DNA from: Veillonella tobetsuensis
Lineage (GTDB): Bacteria > Bacillota > Negativicutes > Veillonellales > Veillonellaceae
Length of the DNA: 64,000 nt
Assembly: GCF_001078375.1 (NCBI RefSeq)
Contig: NZ_BBXI01000021.1
Location: forward strand, 161,589-225,588
Direction of reading: 5' to 3'
Within the stretch, counting starts at the first letter, position 1; every line of letters starts with the position of its first letter. The notes beneath the pieces were generated by a model. It was not told the origin of the DNA, ran no database searches, and saw only the letters and a list, made by a program, of their open reading frames with translations. Shown in pieces: positions 35,786 to 44,519 of this stretch. A program made the translations under genes and the position numbers.

Positions 35786-37207
35786 TTATAGCTCATACAT
35801 CATTGGTAAGTCAATGAGCTCAACCCGTTCATTATCTTCTATGAATCCAAACCCTCGTTTGCTAAATAACCAGTAATATAGTTCACCATGCAATACGCTA
35901 GCCTTGTCCTTGAGGGATACTAATACATCTAAACCGATAGGGTTATTTTTCCATTTGCACTCGCCCACTAACAAGTGGCGCACAGGCCCTGCATTAGGGT
36001 CCTTTTGTATATCTGCTAAGGCTACTAAATCGATTTCTACCTGTTGTCGTGTTCTGCTGTCAGTTCCCCACCAATGCCCCATTTCTTGTGGTAAAAATGG
36101 AACTGTTCCACAGTGAATCCGAGCCTGTACATATTGCTCCGCCATCGTTTCAAATACAGGTCCCATGAAATGTGAAAGCATAGGTTTAACGTATTGCGTA
36201 TATACAAGATTGCCATTAAAGTTTTCAATAGCGCCTTGATTCGGCTCTACAAAGCGATACCAAAAGGTATACATAGAGTCTTTAATCGCATAAATACTTT
36301 TATTGGATGTAGATCCAACAGGATGTATTTTTTCAATAATCTGTAAGTCAATAAGGCTTTTTAGATAATTATTCAAAGCCCCCGTCGTCATATCTACCTT
36401 AGTGGCAATTTCATTATTACGGCTAGCCCCTTTAGCGATGGCACTAAGTATGGCATTATACTGACGCGGCTCCCGAAGCTCCTGCTTTAATAGACTAGAT
36501 GGCTCATCCACAAGGCGCCCTGTTGGTGTGAAAAACAAGGAGATAATGCTTTCATCAAGAGAATCACCATCTCTAAAATATGATAAATATTCAGCCACAC
36601 CACCGGTAAGACCAAAGGCAATGGCACTATCCTCGTAGGAAAGGTGTGGCACCATTTGATGGGCCTCGATATACGTGAAAGGTTTAATTTTATACTGCGC
36701 CGTGCGACGACCATAGAGAGGACTCTTGTGACCGAGCACCTGATTCTCCATAAAGCTCATGGACGAACCGCACAAAATGAGCATTAACTGAGACCGATCT
36801 TTATACGCATCAACCAAAGCCTGCAGCTCGGATGAAACAGATGGAATAGATTCTGCCAAATACGGATATTCATCGATAATAAATACGACTCGATGATTCA
36901 AACTATACTCAAATAAATGGGTTAAAGCTGCAGAAATCGTCGAAAAGGCCGGCAAAGTCGACTGTAATTGCCCTGTTTTAACCATTCCTGTTGCACGATA
37001 TACAGCCTGTGAAAGTGCTTCTAAATTGTTGCTAGCACCCGACTCAAGGCCCACCATATAGGCACCCTCATGGGCCGCTAAAAAATGATTGAGCAAATAC
37101 GTCTTACCCACGCGACGTCGGCCATATACAATCGCGAGCTCAAAACGATTTGAATTATATTGCGCCTCAAGGGATGCTAATTCATTTTTACGCCCTACAA
37201 ATACCAT
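35786..37207 (-). CDS. AAA-type ATPase with C-terminal DUF234 nuclease-like domain
   Basis: 473 aa of the archaeal-type ATPase_2/DUF234 family. Walker A is GRRRVGKT (29-36), Walker B VVFIIDEYPYL (107-117). A winged-helix region follows (about 235-300, NNEIATKVDMTTGALNNYLKSL). The C-terminal DUF234 part has QQVEIDLVAL and VGECKW, the D ... E-x-K pattern of PD-(D/E)XK enzymes. These proteins are common in mobile or variable regions; their role is unclear, possibly nucleic-acid cleavage. Start after AAGGAGG. An 8-bp tandem repeat lies about 50 nt upstream. Confidence 0.82.
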   Translation of the reverse strand: MVFVGRKNELASLEAQYNSNRFELAIVYGRRRVGKTYLLNHFLAAHEGAYMVGLESGASNNLEALSQAVYRATGMVKTGQLQSTLPAFSTISAALTHLFEYSLNHRVVFIIDEYPYLAESIPSVSSELQALVDAYKDRSQLMLILCGSSMSFMENQVLGHKSPLYGRRTAQYKIKPFTYIEAHQMVPHLSYEDSAIAFGLTGGVAEYLSYFRDGDSLDESIISLFFTPTGRLVDEPSSLLKQELREPRQYNAILSAIAKGASRNNEIATKVDMTTGALNNYLKSLIDLQIIEKIHPVGSTSNKSIYAIKDSMYTFWYRFVEPNQGAIENFNGNLVYTQYVKPMLSHFMGPVFETMAEQYVQARIHCGTVPFLPQEMGHWWGTDSRTRQQVEIDLVALADIQKDPNAGPVRHLLVGECKWKNNPIGLDVLVSLKDKASVLHGELYYWLFSKRGFGFIEDNERVELIDLPMMYEL

Positions 37208-37259
37208 ATTGCACCTCCTTATGTTACTATCAGATAATATCTATCTTTATATGTGTATG

Positions 37260-37294
37260 TATAGCTGTATAGCTGTATAGCTGTATAGCTGTAT
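37260..37294. repeat. Short tandem repeat, unit TATAGCTG, about 4.4 copies
   Basis: Exact 8-bp repeats 53-87 nt before the DUF234 ATPase start codon, in the likely promoter/leader. Copy number could vary by slippage. Confidence 0.75.
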
Positions 37295-37335
37295 GTCTAT
37301 ATGCCTACATATCATTATATTTTTATTATTATATT

Positions 37336-37385
37336 TAGTATAACACGATATAGTATATTATGATATACTATATCGTGTTATACTA
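37336..37385. repeat. Perfect palindrome with 23-bp arms
   Basis: Left arm 37336-37358, loop TATG, right arm 37363-37385; arm core ACACGATATAGTATAT. Could be an operator, cruciform site or terminator. Confidence 0.8.
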
Positions 37386-37401
37386 TATTAACTTGGAAGA
37401 T

Positions 37402-37447
37402 AAAACCCTTATAACACTAGTGAATATCTAGTGTTATAAGGGTTTTT
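37402..37447. terminator. Bidirectional terminator
   Basis: AAAACCCTTATAACACTAG and its complement, ending GGTTTTT. Confidence 0.8.
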
Positions 37448-37525
37448 ACACACACGTTGTGTCCTATAAGTCCGCTTTTTATCCTATAAACTCTTATAGC
37501 CCTATCTCTCAAATTCACATATACA

Positions 37526-37604
37526 AAAAAAGCAGCCCTTTGATATAGCCCTCCTTTACTGGTTGTCTAGTAAAGAGGGTACATATCATTTCGGACTGCT
37601 TTTA
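37526..37604 (-). terminator. Terminator of the small exported protein gene at 37.6 kb
   Basis: AAAAGCAG(C) pairs with CTGCTTTT, with an inner stem TGATAT/ATATCA and CCTCTTTACT-like arms inside. Confidence 0.65.
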
Positions 37605-37619
37605 TTTATAAGATGAATC

Positions 37620-38003
37620 TTATTTTTTACCTTGTTTTGGCCACAAGTAGTTGAATACTGCTTCGGATGGGGAACCATCTACAACTGGACGATCTTTGCC
37701 GTCAACTTTATCTTCACGTTCTGGGTAACCTTGTGGGTTATACAATACAACCTTTTGGTCTTTCACAGTTTTCTTTTTGTGGTTGAATTCTTCAGTTGCA
37801 ACAAAGTGGTAACCTTCAGAATCTTGCGCTTTGATTGCTACAGTTGCAGTTTTGTCGTTCTTTTGAACGCTGTCTTGGTCGATGTACCAAGTGATACCAG
37901 AGCTATCTTCGCCAAATACTTGCCAGTTAACAGCACTAGCAGAACCTAAACCGCATGCGCAAATCGCAGCAGCTGCTAAACATGATGCAAAAAATTTTTT
38001 CAT
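37620..38003 (-). CDS. Small exported protein, related to the one at 39.7 kb
   Basis: 127 aa from ATG 38003 behind GAGGTGAA. Signal peptide MKKFFASCLAAAAICACGLG with cleavage near ASA. The mature part begins with a Trp and has GITWYIDQDSV, a middle VAIKAQDSEGYHFV and KVVLYNPQG. The protein at 39693-40064 has STWFIDNSTV, INVKVNNVEGYTYI and KATVYSQSG at the same places, so they are paralogs. The fold may resemble the surface-adhesin E group, which is weakly supported. Likely periplasmic or surface. Confidence 0.65.
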   Translation of the reverse strand: MKKFFASCLAAAAICACGLGSASAVNWQVFGEDSSGITWYIDQDSVQKNDKTATVAIKAQDSEGYHFVATEEFNHKKKTVKDQKVVLYNPQGYPEREDKVDGKDRPVVDGSPSEAVFNYLWPKQGKK

Positions 38004-38049
38004 ATATTTCACCTCGTTTAAAATCAAATTTAATTTATTATACCATATA

Positions 38050-39126
38050 TTAAATGTATTTTGTATGAAAGTTTATTTTTTGCAATGTTTTTATATAAAA
38101 TGTACTTCGCCCTGCACCACGACGTTCTATAAAGCCTTCCTCAACAAGTTCTTTCAAAGCCTTTTCTACAGTAGATACTGCAATATCTGGCTGCTTTTCA
38201 AGAATCCCTGCTTTTGTAACCTTACCGATGGTAGCACTAATAATGATTTTTATACGATCCTTTGCACATAACGACGTAGTCAGTAATTCAATACGGCTTT
38301 CAAAATCACGATAAGCTGCCAATATAACGCGAAGCATATATTTTACGAAAGGAACTATATTTTCCTCACCCCTATGCCAATCAATCCCCGACTCACCTAG
38401 CGCCGCATAGTAACTATCCTTGGTACGCTCAATTTTTTGCTCTAAGCTGATGAATTTACCAATCATATACCCATTTTGATACAAAAGCAACGTCGTCAGC
38501 AAGCGACTCATACGACCATTCCCATCATTGAAAGGATGGATACACAGAAAATCGTGTATAAATACAGGAATCACCAGCAATGGATCTACCGATTTATCTT
38601 GGAGAACCGCATTAACACCTTGGCAAATCTCATCAATAGCAGCAGGCGTTTCATAAGGTGCCAAGGGCTTAAAGCGCTCCACCTCAGAACCATCTGCAAG
38701 CCGTTCAATTATCGAGTTCTGTACATTTTTATATTGTCCACCTATACTCTTATGTGAATAAGCATACAAATCGCGATGCAACTGCAATACAATATTACTA
38801 TGTAACGTAATATACTCATGATTCTCATGTATTGTGTTCAACACATCACGATACCCCATAATCTCTTCCTCATCACGATTACGAGGCATCACCTTATCCG
38901 CCACCAACGAACGAATCCGAGCCTTCGTCGTCACAATCCCTTCAATCCGATTCGACGACTCCACACTCTGCACCTTCGCAATCTCCACCAACCGCGCCAC
39001 ACTACTAGGCCGCTGCGACACAAACAAATCCTGCCGCCCCTTATACTCATGAATCTGTGAAAGCAGCGACACAACCTCACCACCCCACAGACAATCCCCT
39101 AACCTATGATAATCAAAACTGCGCAT
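38050..39126 (-). CDS. Fic family protein (AMP-transferase fold) with N-terminal inhibitory helix
   Basis: 358 aa from ATG 39126 behind AAGGTGG. The Fic active-site loop HPFNDGNGRMSR is complete at 197-208, with catalytic His197. The inhibitory motif (S/T)xxxE(G/N) is seen as SNRIEG (58-63), the arrangement of class II Fic proteins, which block ATP binding with Glu62. A C-terminal winged helix (about 285-350, VEKALKELVEEGFIERRGAGRS) suggests DNA binding or autoregulation. Target unknown; no separate antitoxin is seen. An inverted repeat TCCCCTA/TAGGGGA (39159-39186) lies upstream and may be its operator. Confidence 0.87.
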   Translation of the reverse strand: MRSFDYHRLGDCLWGGEVVSLLSQIHEYKGRQDLFVSQRPSSVARLVEIAKVQSVESSNRIEGIVTTKARIRSLVADKVMPRNRDEEEIMGYRDVLNTIHENHEYITLHSNIVLQLHRDLYAYSHKSIGGQYKNVQNSIIERLADGSEVERFKPLAPYETPAAIDEICQGVNAVLQDKSVDPLLVIPVFIHDFLCIHPFNDGNGRMSRLLTTLLLYQNGYMIGKFISLEQKIERTKDSYYAALGESGIDWHRGEENIVPFVKYMLRVILAAYRDFESRIELLTTSLCAKDRIKIIISATIGKVTKAGILEKQPDIAVSTVEKALKELVEEGFIERRGAGRSTFYIKTLQKINFHTKYI

Positions 39127-39219
39127 ACCACACCACCTTTCCCCTATCCACATTATTCTCCCCTAATTTTAACATAATATAGGGGATATATTAAGGAGTC
39201 TTTTTTCTCCCCTCTCCAG

Positions 39220-39478
39220 CCCTTTGAGGAAAATAAATTTTTTGATAAAAAGAACTCAATTCTCTGAATTTGTATAAATGATAGATTATGAAAAGAGATT
39301 GATAGGTTCGAAAAAACGACTTTACCTACTCTCTACCCTCGGCCCTTTGAGGAAAATAATTTTTTAGATAAAAAGAACTCAATTCTCTGAATTTATATAA
39401 ATGATAGATTATGAAAAGGGATTGATAGGTTCAAAAAAACGACTTTACCTACTCTCTGCCCTCGGCCCTTTGTAGAAA
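39220..39478. repeat. Tandem repeat, unit 123 bp, about 2.1 copies
   Basis: CCCTTTGAGGAAAATAA begins at 39220 and again at 39343, with a third start (CCCTTTGTAGAAAATAA) at 39466. The two full units differ at a few positions. Each contains AAAAAACGACTTTACC and CCCTCGGCCCTTTG, pieces resembling the core of the long hairpin repeats, so the unit probably arose from a decayed copy. Confidence 0.8.
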
Positions 39479-39500
39479 ATAATACTAATGTAGAATAAAA

Positions 39501-39675
39501 GAAACCTCGCTCTGAATATGTTGCTAGGGTAGGCTGGGAAATGGATGGTGTCTAAAAACCGACTTTGGCCCTGCGAAGGCCGTAGGCCGAAGTCAGACCC
39601 GGCCGGTGGAGGATTTTTAGACACCATCCATTTCTACATACCACACCAGAATGCTAATATTCAGAGCGAGGTTTC
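39501..39675. repeat. Long hairpin repeat, type 1 core, copy C, with nested outer arms
   Basis: Inner arms 39539-39558 and 39614-39633 (AAATGGATGGTGTCTAAAAA) enclose the type 1 core. Outer arms 39501-39519 and 39657-39675 (GAAACCTCGCTCTGAATAT) are also perfectly complementary. The right arm lies 18 nt from the stop of the next gene. Confidence 0.8.
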
Positions 39676-39692
39676 AAAACATCTATATTAAA

Positions 39693-40064
39693 TTATTTTC
39701 CCCAAAGAGCCTGCATTACTTCTTCACCTATGGTTTCTTTTTCAATTTTCATAGGTTTTTGTTTTTCATTATTGGTTAACAAAGCCACTCCAGATTGGCT
39801 ATACACGGTTGCTTTCACTTCTGTCCATGTCTTTTCGGGACGATTGATTTCAACGGAATAAATATAGGTATACCCTTCAACGTTGTTTACTTTCACATTG
39901 ATACGAGCCATACCATCTGTTTTATACACCGTAGAGTTGTCGATAAACCATGTAGAATCGTCCGCATCAGCGTCAATATAGTACCAATCAGCTGCATGGG
40001 CCACGCCAAAGCCACCTGCCAATATACATCCTGCTGCCATCACAGCAGCTAACCATTTTTTCAT
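39693..40064 (-). CDS. Small exported protein, related to the one at 37.6 kb
   Basis: 123 aa. Signal peptide MKKWLAAVMAAGCILAGG with cleavage near AHAA. The mature part begins DWYYIDADADDSTWF and shows the same three motif blocks as 37620-38003. Ends with MQALWGK where the paralog has FNYLWPKQG. Probably periplasmic or surface-exposed. The start follows AGGAG. Confidence 0.65.
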   Translation of the reverse strand: MKKWLAAVMAAGCILAGGFGVAHAADWYYIDADADDSTWFIDNSTVYKTDGMARINVKVNNVEGYTYIYSVEINRPEKTWTEVKATVYSQSGVALLTNNEKQKPMKIEKETIGEEVMQALWGK

Positions 40065-40228
40065 TATACTCTCCTATGCAGTCCTGTAAACTGCCCAACA
40101 CTATATGTTCACATTATTACTGTAATTTATACCTTACCATGTAAACACGAGTGGCGACCACATAGGTGATCGCCATTTGTGCATATCTATGTTAGATACA
40201 ATATATGTTCTTTACGTTATACGCTCTA

Positions 40229-42694
40229 TTATTCGTCGTCGTCGATTTCAGATGCAGGAATCACAGCAACGCTTGCGACCTTATCACCTTCGTCAAGATT
40301 TTGCGTTTTAACGCCAGAAATTGCTTTGCCTTTTTTCACAGCAATATCATTCATGTTAAAACGAATAATTTTGCCTTGTTCGGAAATGAGCATCACTTCG
40401 TCATCGTTGCGCACAACCTCAACAGCCACTACGTCGCCTGTTTTGTCGTTGATGCGGAAGTTTTTCGTACCGATACCGCCGCGTTTTTGTACATTATATG
40501 CAGATGCATCATTACGTTTACCATAACCTTCTTCGGAGATAGTAAACACTTGTACTTCACTTTCATCAGCCTCGAGAACACCTGCACCAACTACAACGTC
40601 GCCAGTTTTCAACTTGATGCCACGAACGCCATGAGCCGCACGTTTCATGAGACGAACGTCTTGTTCGTTGCAACGAATCGCCATGCCAAGTTTCGTGCCA
40701 ATCAAGATATCTTGCTTGCCAGTCGTTACGGTTACAGAAATCAAGCGGTCCCCTTCGTCGAGGTTAATGGCGTTGAGGCCAGAACGACGGATATTGCGGT
40801 ATTCTTCGATAGCTGTGCGTTTTACAACACCGAATTCAGTAACCATGAATAAGTTTACATTTTCATGAATGCGTTCAAGGTCAATCATCGTTGTAACGGA
40901 TTCGCCCACAGCCAGTGGCAATACGTTGACCATAGCGGTACCACGAGAGTTACGGGAACCTGCTTCTGGCACTTCGTATGCTTTGAGGCGATATGTACGA
41001 CCTGTTGACGTGAAGAATAGCAATGTATTATGCGTGCGAACATGCATAATTTGCGTTACGTAGTCGTCTTCCTTCGTCTTCATGCCGATAACGCCAGCGC
41101 CACCTTTATGTTGGTTGCGATATACGTTCGCGTTCATCCGTTTGATGTAACCTTGTTTAGTCAAGGTAATAACCATCTCTTCGTCAGCGATGAGGTCCTC
41201 TACATCAAGGTCGGACGTATCGATTGTGATTTCACTGCGACGAGGGTCGCCGTATTTCTTCTTCATATCTTCCAGTTCGTCTTTGATGATTTGACGTTGA
41301 CGCGCTTCGCTAGCCAAGATAGCTTTCAAATCTTCAATCAATGCCAACAATTCCTTGTATTCGTCTTCGATTTTCTCGCGTTCCAAGCCTGTTAAACGGC
41401 GTAGACGCATGTCGAGGATGGCTACTGCTTGTTTTTCTGAAAGCCCGAATTTTTGCATCAATGCGTTACGTGCGATTTCGTCAGTTTGAGAACTGCGGAT
41501 TGTAGCGATAACTTCATCGATGTGGTCGAGGGCGATCAACAAGCCTTCCAAAATGTGTGCACGCGCTTCGGCTTTATTAAGCTCGAATTGAGTACGACGT
41601 ACGATTACATTAAGACGATGATCTAAGTAGTAACCCAATACTTCTTTCAAATTCAATACGCGAGGATGACCGTCTACGAGGGCCAACATAATCACGCCAA
41701 AAGATTCTTGTAATTGAGTATGTTTATATAATTTGTTAAGAACGATATCTGGTTGCACGTCAGCGCGCAATTCGATAACGATGCGCATACCTTGACGGTC
41801 AGATTCGTCGCGAAGTGCTGTGATGCCATCGATGACCTTATCACGGCTCAAATTTGCAATCGTTTCGATAACGCGAGCCTTGTTAACTTGGTATGGAATC
41901 TCAGTCACTACGATTTTATGCTTACCCTTCGCCATTTCTTCAATGGTTGCACGAGCGCGCATTTTTACGCTGCCACGACCTGTGGAGTACGCTTTTTTAA
42001 TGCCTTCCCGGCCCAAAATGAGCGCCCCAGTCGGGAAGTCCGGGCCTTTGATTTGCGTCATCAATTCGTCCACAGTTACATCTGGATTATCGATGAGCAT
42101 GGTAAGGCCATTACATACCTCGTTAAGGTTGTGCGGTGGAATATTTGTCGCCATCCCTACGGCGATACCGCTGGAACCATTGATGAGAAGATTTGGTATC
42201 TTCGCTGGCAATACTGTTGGTTCTTGTAAGCTTTCATCATAGTTCGGCATGAAATCAACAGTTTCCTTGTCGATATCAGCGAGCATTTCTTGCGTAATTT
42301 TCGCCATACGTACTTCGGTATAACGCATCGCAGCAGCACTATCGCCGTCGATGGAACCAAAGTTACCGTGGCCGTCTACCAAGAGGTAGCGCGTATTAAA
42401 ATCTTGCGCTAAACGTACAGTAGCGTCGTAAACGGAGCTATCACCATGTGGATGATATTTACCGAGTACGTCACCGACGATACGAGCGGATTTCTTGTAC
42501 GGTTTATTTGGCGTCATGCCTGTTTCGTGCATCGCGTACAAAATACGACGATGTACTGGTTTCAAGCCATCGCGCACATCTGGAAGAGCACGCATTACGA
42601 TTACGGACATCGCATAATCGATATAGGCGTTCTTCATTTCTTTATCAATCTGAACGGGATGAATATTCCCGTGGGACCATTGTTGGTCTGCCAC
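40229..42694 (-). CDS. gyrA: DNA gyrase subunit A
   Basis: 821 aa, full length. The catalytic tyrosine is Tyr125 in AAMRYTEVR. The quinolone-determining region reads [10 protein letters not shown], with Ser86 and Asp90 at the positions of E. coli Ser83 and Asp87, so no classic resistance change is seen. The C-terminal beta-pinwheel domain carries the GyrA box as QKRGGIG. The tail is acidic (ASEIDDDE). Gyrase introduces negative supercoils together with GyrB, whose gene is not in the window. The start follows GAGGTGAG. Confidence 0.95.
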   Translation of the reverse strand: MADQQWSHGNIHPVQIDKEMKNAYIDYAMSVIVMRALPDVRDGLKPVHRRILYAMHETGMTPNKPYKKSARIVGDVLGKYHPHGDSSVYDATVRLAQDFNTRYLLVDGHGNFGSIDGDSAAAMRYTEVRMAKITQEMLADIDKETVDFMPNYDESLQEPTVLPAKIPNLLINGSSGIAVGMATNIPPHNLNEVCNGLTMLIDNPDVTVDELMTQIKGPDFPTGALILGREGIKKAYSTGRGSVKMRARATIEEMAKGKHKIVVTEIPYQVNKARVIETIANLSRDKVIDGITALRDESDRQGMRIVIELRADVQPDIVLNKLYKHTQLQESFGVIMLALVDGHPRVLNLKEVLGYYLDHRLNVIVRRTQFELNKAEARAHILEGLLIALDHIDEVIATIRSSQTDEIARNALMQKFGLSEKQAVAILDMRLRRLTGLEREKIEDEYKELLALIEDLKAILASEARQRQIIKDELEDMKKKYGDPRRSEITIDTSDLDVEDLIADEEMVITLTKQGYIKRMNANVYRNQHKGGAGVIGMKTKEDDYVTQIMHVRTHNTLLFFTSTGRTYRLKAYEVPEAGSRNSRGTAMVNVLPLAVGESVTTMIDLERIHENVNLFMVTEFGVVKRTAIEEYRNIRRSGLNAINLDEGDRLISVTVTTGKQDILIGTKLGMAIRCNEQDVRLMKRAAHGVRGIKLKTGDVVVGAGVLEADESEVQVFTISEEGYGKRNDASAYNVQKRGGIGTKNFRINDKTGDVVAVEVVRNDDEVMLISEQGKIIRFNMNDIAVKKGKAISGVKTQNLDEGDKVASVAVIPASEIDDDE

Positions 42695-42781
42695 AATCTC
42701 ACCTCATTTTACTAACACTGATTATAATACATCATAATATTATAGCATTTTTAAGGGATAAACGCTATAAACCCTTTATTA

Positions 42782-43158
42782 TTAACTATGTTCTTTCACA
42801 AACTTATCAAAATCAGAAATTACTTTCTGTTGTGTATTAAACGTTTTATATTCACTAACAGCTTTCTTCTGTGCTTGTGTCATAGAAATAAGTCCTTTGT
42901 AGCATCTGCATGACTATGGATGATATCAGCAGTTGTTTCCATTTTGGAAATAACTGCTAACAGATCTAGTTCTCCACTTTCAAATATATTCTTCAGATGC
43001 TTACTAATAGCAGGTATATTAACATCAAATAGTTTTGCCATATCTTTTTGTGTCATCCAAAACGTTTCATCTTTGAATAGTACATTCGTAGAAACAGATT
43101 CATTCTCTGCTTGATATACAATAACATTTCCTGTAATCGCATTTTCTAAAGATGTCAT
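42782..43158 (-). pseudogene. Remnant of a RhuM-family (virulence protein) gene
   Basis: First piece (42880-43158, 92 aa) has the RhuM start: VLFKDETFWMTQKDMAKLFDV and KHLKNIFESGEL. RhuM proteins are about 330 aa, so most is missing. A second piece (42782-42883, 33 codons) in another frame overlaps it at ATGA and carries VISDFDKFVKE, which fits the RhuM C-terminus. The gene therefore seems to have lost its middle and shifted frame. RhuM genes are typical of genomic islands. Confidence 0.75.
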
Positions 43159-43222
43159 ATAATCCCCCTCTATATTTATATCTCATTTTGTTTCATACTT
43201 ATAAGCTATTCCTGCTTCTTAT

Positions 43223-43591
43223 TTAATGAGCTGCATGGTATATCATATGGTCCAAGACCTTAACAAAATCTCGTTCCACACCTGAAGTATCATTACCTGT
43301 ACTACCAATGCCTGTTAGCATTGTTTCTTTCCAGTCATTCCTTGCCATATACCTAAAACCTATCAAATACTGGGCTTTCGTTTTGTTCTCTTCCTCTTTT
43401 GGCAAATAGTAGTTTCTCCTTCTCAACCACCTCTGATTGAAGAACTAGACGAGGATGAACAACGCTGAACTCCTTTTCACACTAGCCTTAATATCCTCTG
43501 GCGTGGCAGGATTACCGTTTTCCGTAGTCCACACAAAAGAACAACCGCTCAATAAAAATGTATAAATACATACAACAACTAATAATAACAT
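43223..43591 (-). pseudogene. Broken copy of the neighbouring lipoprotein gene
   Basis: The start (ATG 43591) encodes a lipoprotein signal with LLSGC, then NPATPEDIKASV, which matches DPYTADDIKSMV of the intact gene at 43628-44446. The reading continues in a shifted frame (HPRLVLQS) and, after a large deletion, as the 67-codon piece 43223-43426 (NYYLPKEEENKTKAQY, ETMLTGIGST, VERDFVKVLDHMI). That piece matches the intact C-terminus (FYYLPNGETDKRKALY, DTLMSGIGYS). A tandem duplication followed by decay is likely. Confidence 0.75.
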
Positions 43592-43627
43592 CTAATAAAT
43601 AGCTTCATAGATACACCTCTCCCCGAG

Positions 43628-44446
43628 CTACTCGCCGCTCACAGCCTGTTGTATTTTCCTATCAATAAGAGCAACTAACTTTCGTTCAATGTGCTCTGCA
43701 TTTTCATCTGAGTAACCAATGCCACTCATCAAGGTATCACGCCATTCTTCTTTATCGCCCCCGATTCTAAACTTTTCTATATACAGGGCTTTACGCTTAT
43801 CCGTTTCACCATTTGGCAAATAGTAAAAACCAATCTTACGACCATGCACACTACTTACGAGTACGCCATCCCCATTAGGTTTATATAGATCATACATCTG
43901 ACGTAACAGAGCCAGTGCGTTAGCGCCCGTTGATGTTTGATTAAGAAATATCATATCATCCGCCTCAAACAAAGGTACTGTGCTTGTACCCTCTTGTCGC
44001 ATGATCTGAGATTTAAATAATGTTTCGCTCTCCTCAGGAGTGGCTATGTGAAAGCCATACGTTGCAGCAAGGCCAGCTATGTTTCCGTTCATATGATTTA
44101 AATACGCCTCTGCATATCTCATATTAGCTGTTGTAACCCGTTGTCCACCAGGAATAGGCAACTGAGGTACCTCCACAGAAGCACGCGCAGAAAAGACAAA
44201 GCCATTATTTTCATCGAAAAAAGTATACTCATTGCGTTTATAAGGCTTTGTCGTAATAACCTTAGAGGACTGCAATACAAGACGAGGATGATACGCCTCG
44301 AAGTGTTCTTCTACCATTGATTTTATATCATCTGCCGTATAAGGATCTCCATCAAACAGCGTCAATCGAGAAGAAGTACAACCACCTAGTACAACACTAC
44401 ACACACATACTATAATCAACAACACGGACTTAACAAATAAAGACAT
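43628..44446 (-). CDS. Lipoprotein of unknown function
   Basis: 272 aa with a lipobox VLGGC (Cys22 region), so it is lipid-anchored outside the cytoplasm. The mature part starts with a short domain DDIKSMVEEHFEAYHPRLVLQSS, followed by a beta-rich middle and a C-terminal helix (AEHIERKLVALIDRKI). No known family. A decayed paralog lies directly downstream. Start behind GAGGAGAG. Confidence 0.68.
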   Translation of the reverse strand: MSLFVKSVLLIIVCVCSVVLGGCTSSRLTLFDGDPYTADDIKSMVEEHFEAYHPRLVLQSSKVITTKPYKRNEYTFFDENNGFVFSARASVEVPQLPIPGGQRVTTANMRYAEAYLNHMNGNIAGLAATYGFHIATPEESETLFKSQIMRQEGTSTVPLFEADDMIFLNQTSTGANALALLRQMYDLYKPNGDGVLVSSVHGRKIGFYYLPNGETDKRKALYIEKFRIGGDKEEWRDTLMSGIGYSDENAEHIERKLVALIDRKIQQAVSGE

Positions 44447-44519
44447 ACAAAACTCTCCTCTCTCCGTTCATCTCATTTGTAGCAAATAGTCCTATCAACT
44501 ATACCGATATAAACAACAA

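Larger units (their letters stand above)
37208..37619. other. Intergenic stretch with tandem repeat, long palindrome and two terminators
   Basis: Contains about four copies of the 8-bp unit TATAGCTG (37260-37294), a palindrome with 23-bp arms (37336-37385), and terminator hairpins at 37402-37447 and 37526-37604. No ORF is supported. Confidence 0.6.
39154..39692. other. Intergenic stretch of repeats
   Basis: Holds an inverted repeat TCCCCTA-N14-TAGGGGA (39159-39186), a 123-bp tandem repeat (39220-39478) and the long nested hairpin copy C (39501-39675). No ORF with a ribosome binding site. Confidence 0.6.

Noticed and set aside
39220..39478. CRISPR array
   Set aside because: Direct repeats are 123 bp long with no short repeat-spacer alternation and no cas gene nearby.
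40148..40180. Hairpin after gyrA (GGCGACCAC/GTGATCGCC)
   Set aside because: Stem has a mismatch and no clear T run on the minus strand; too weak to call a terminator.
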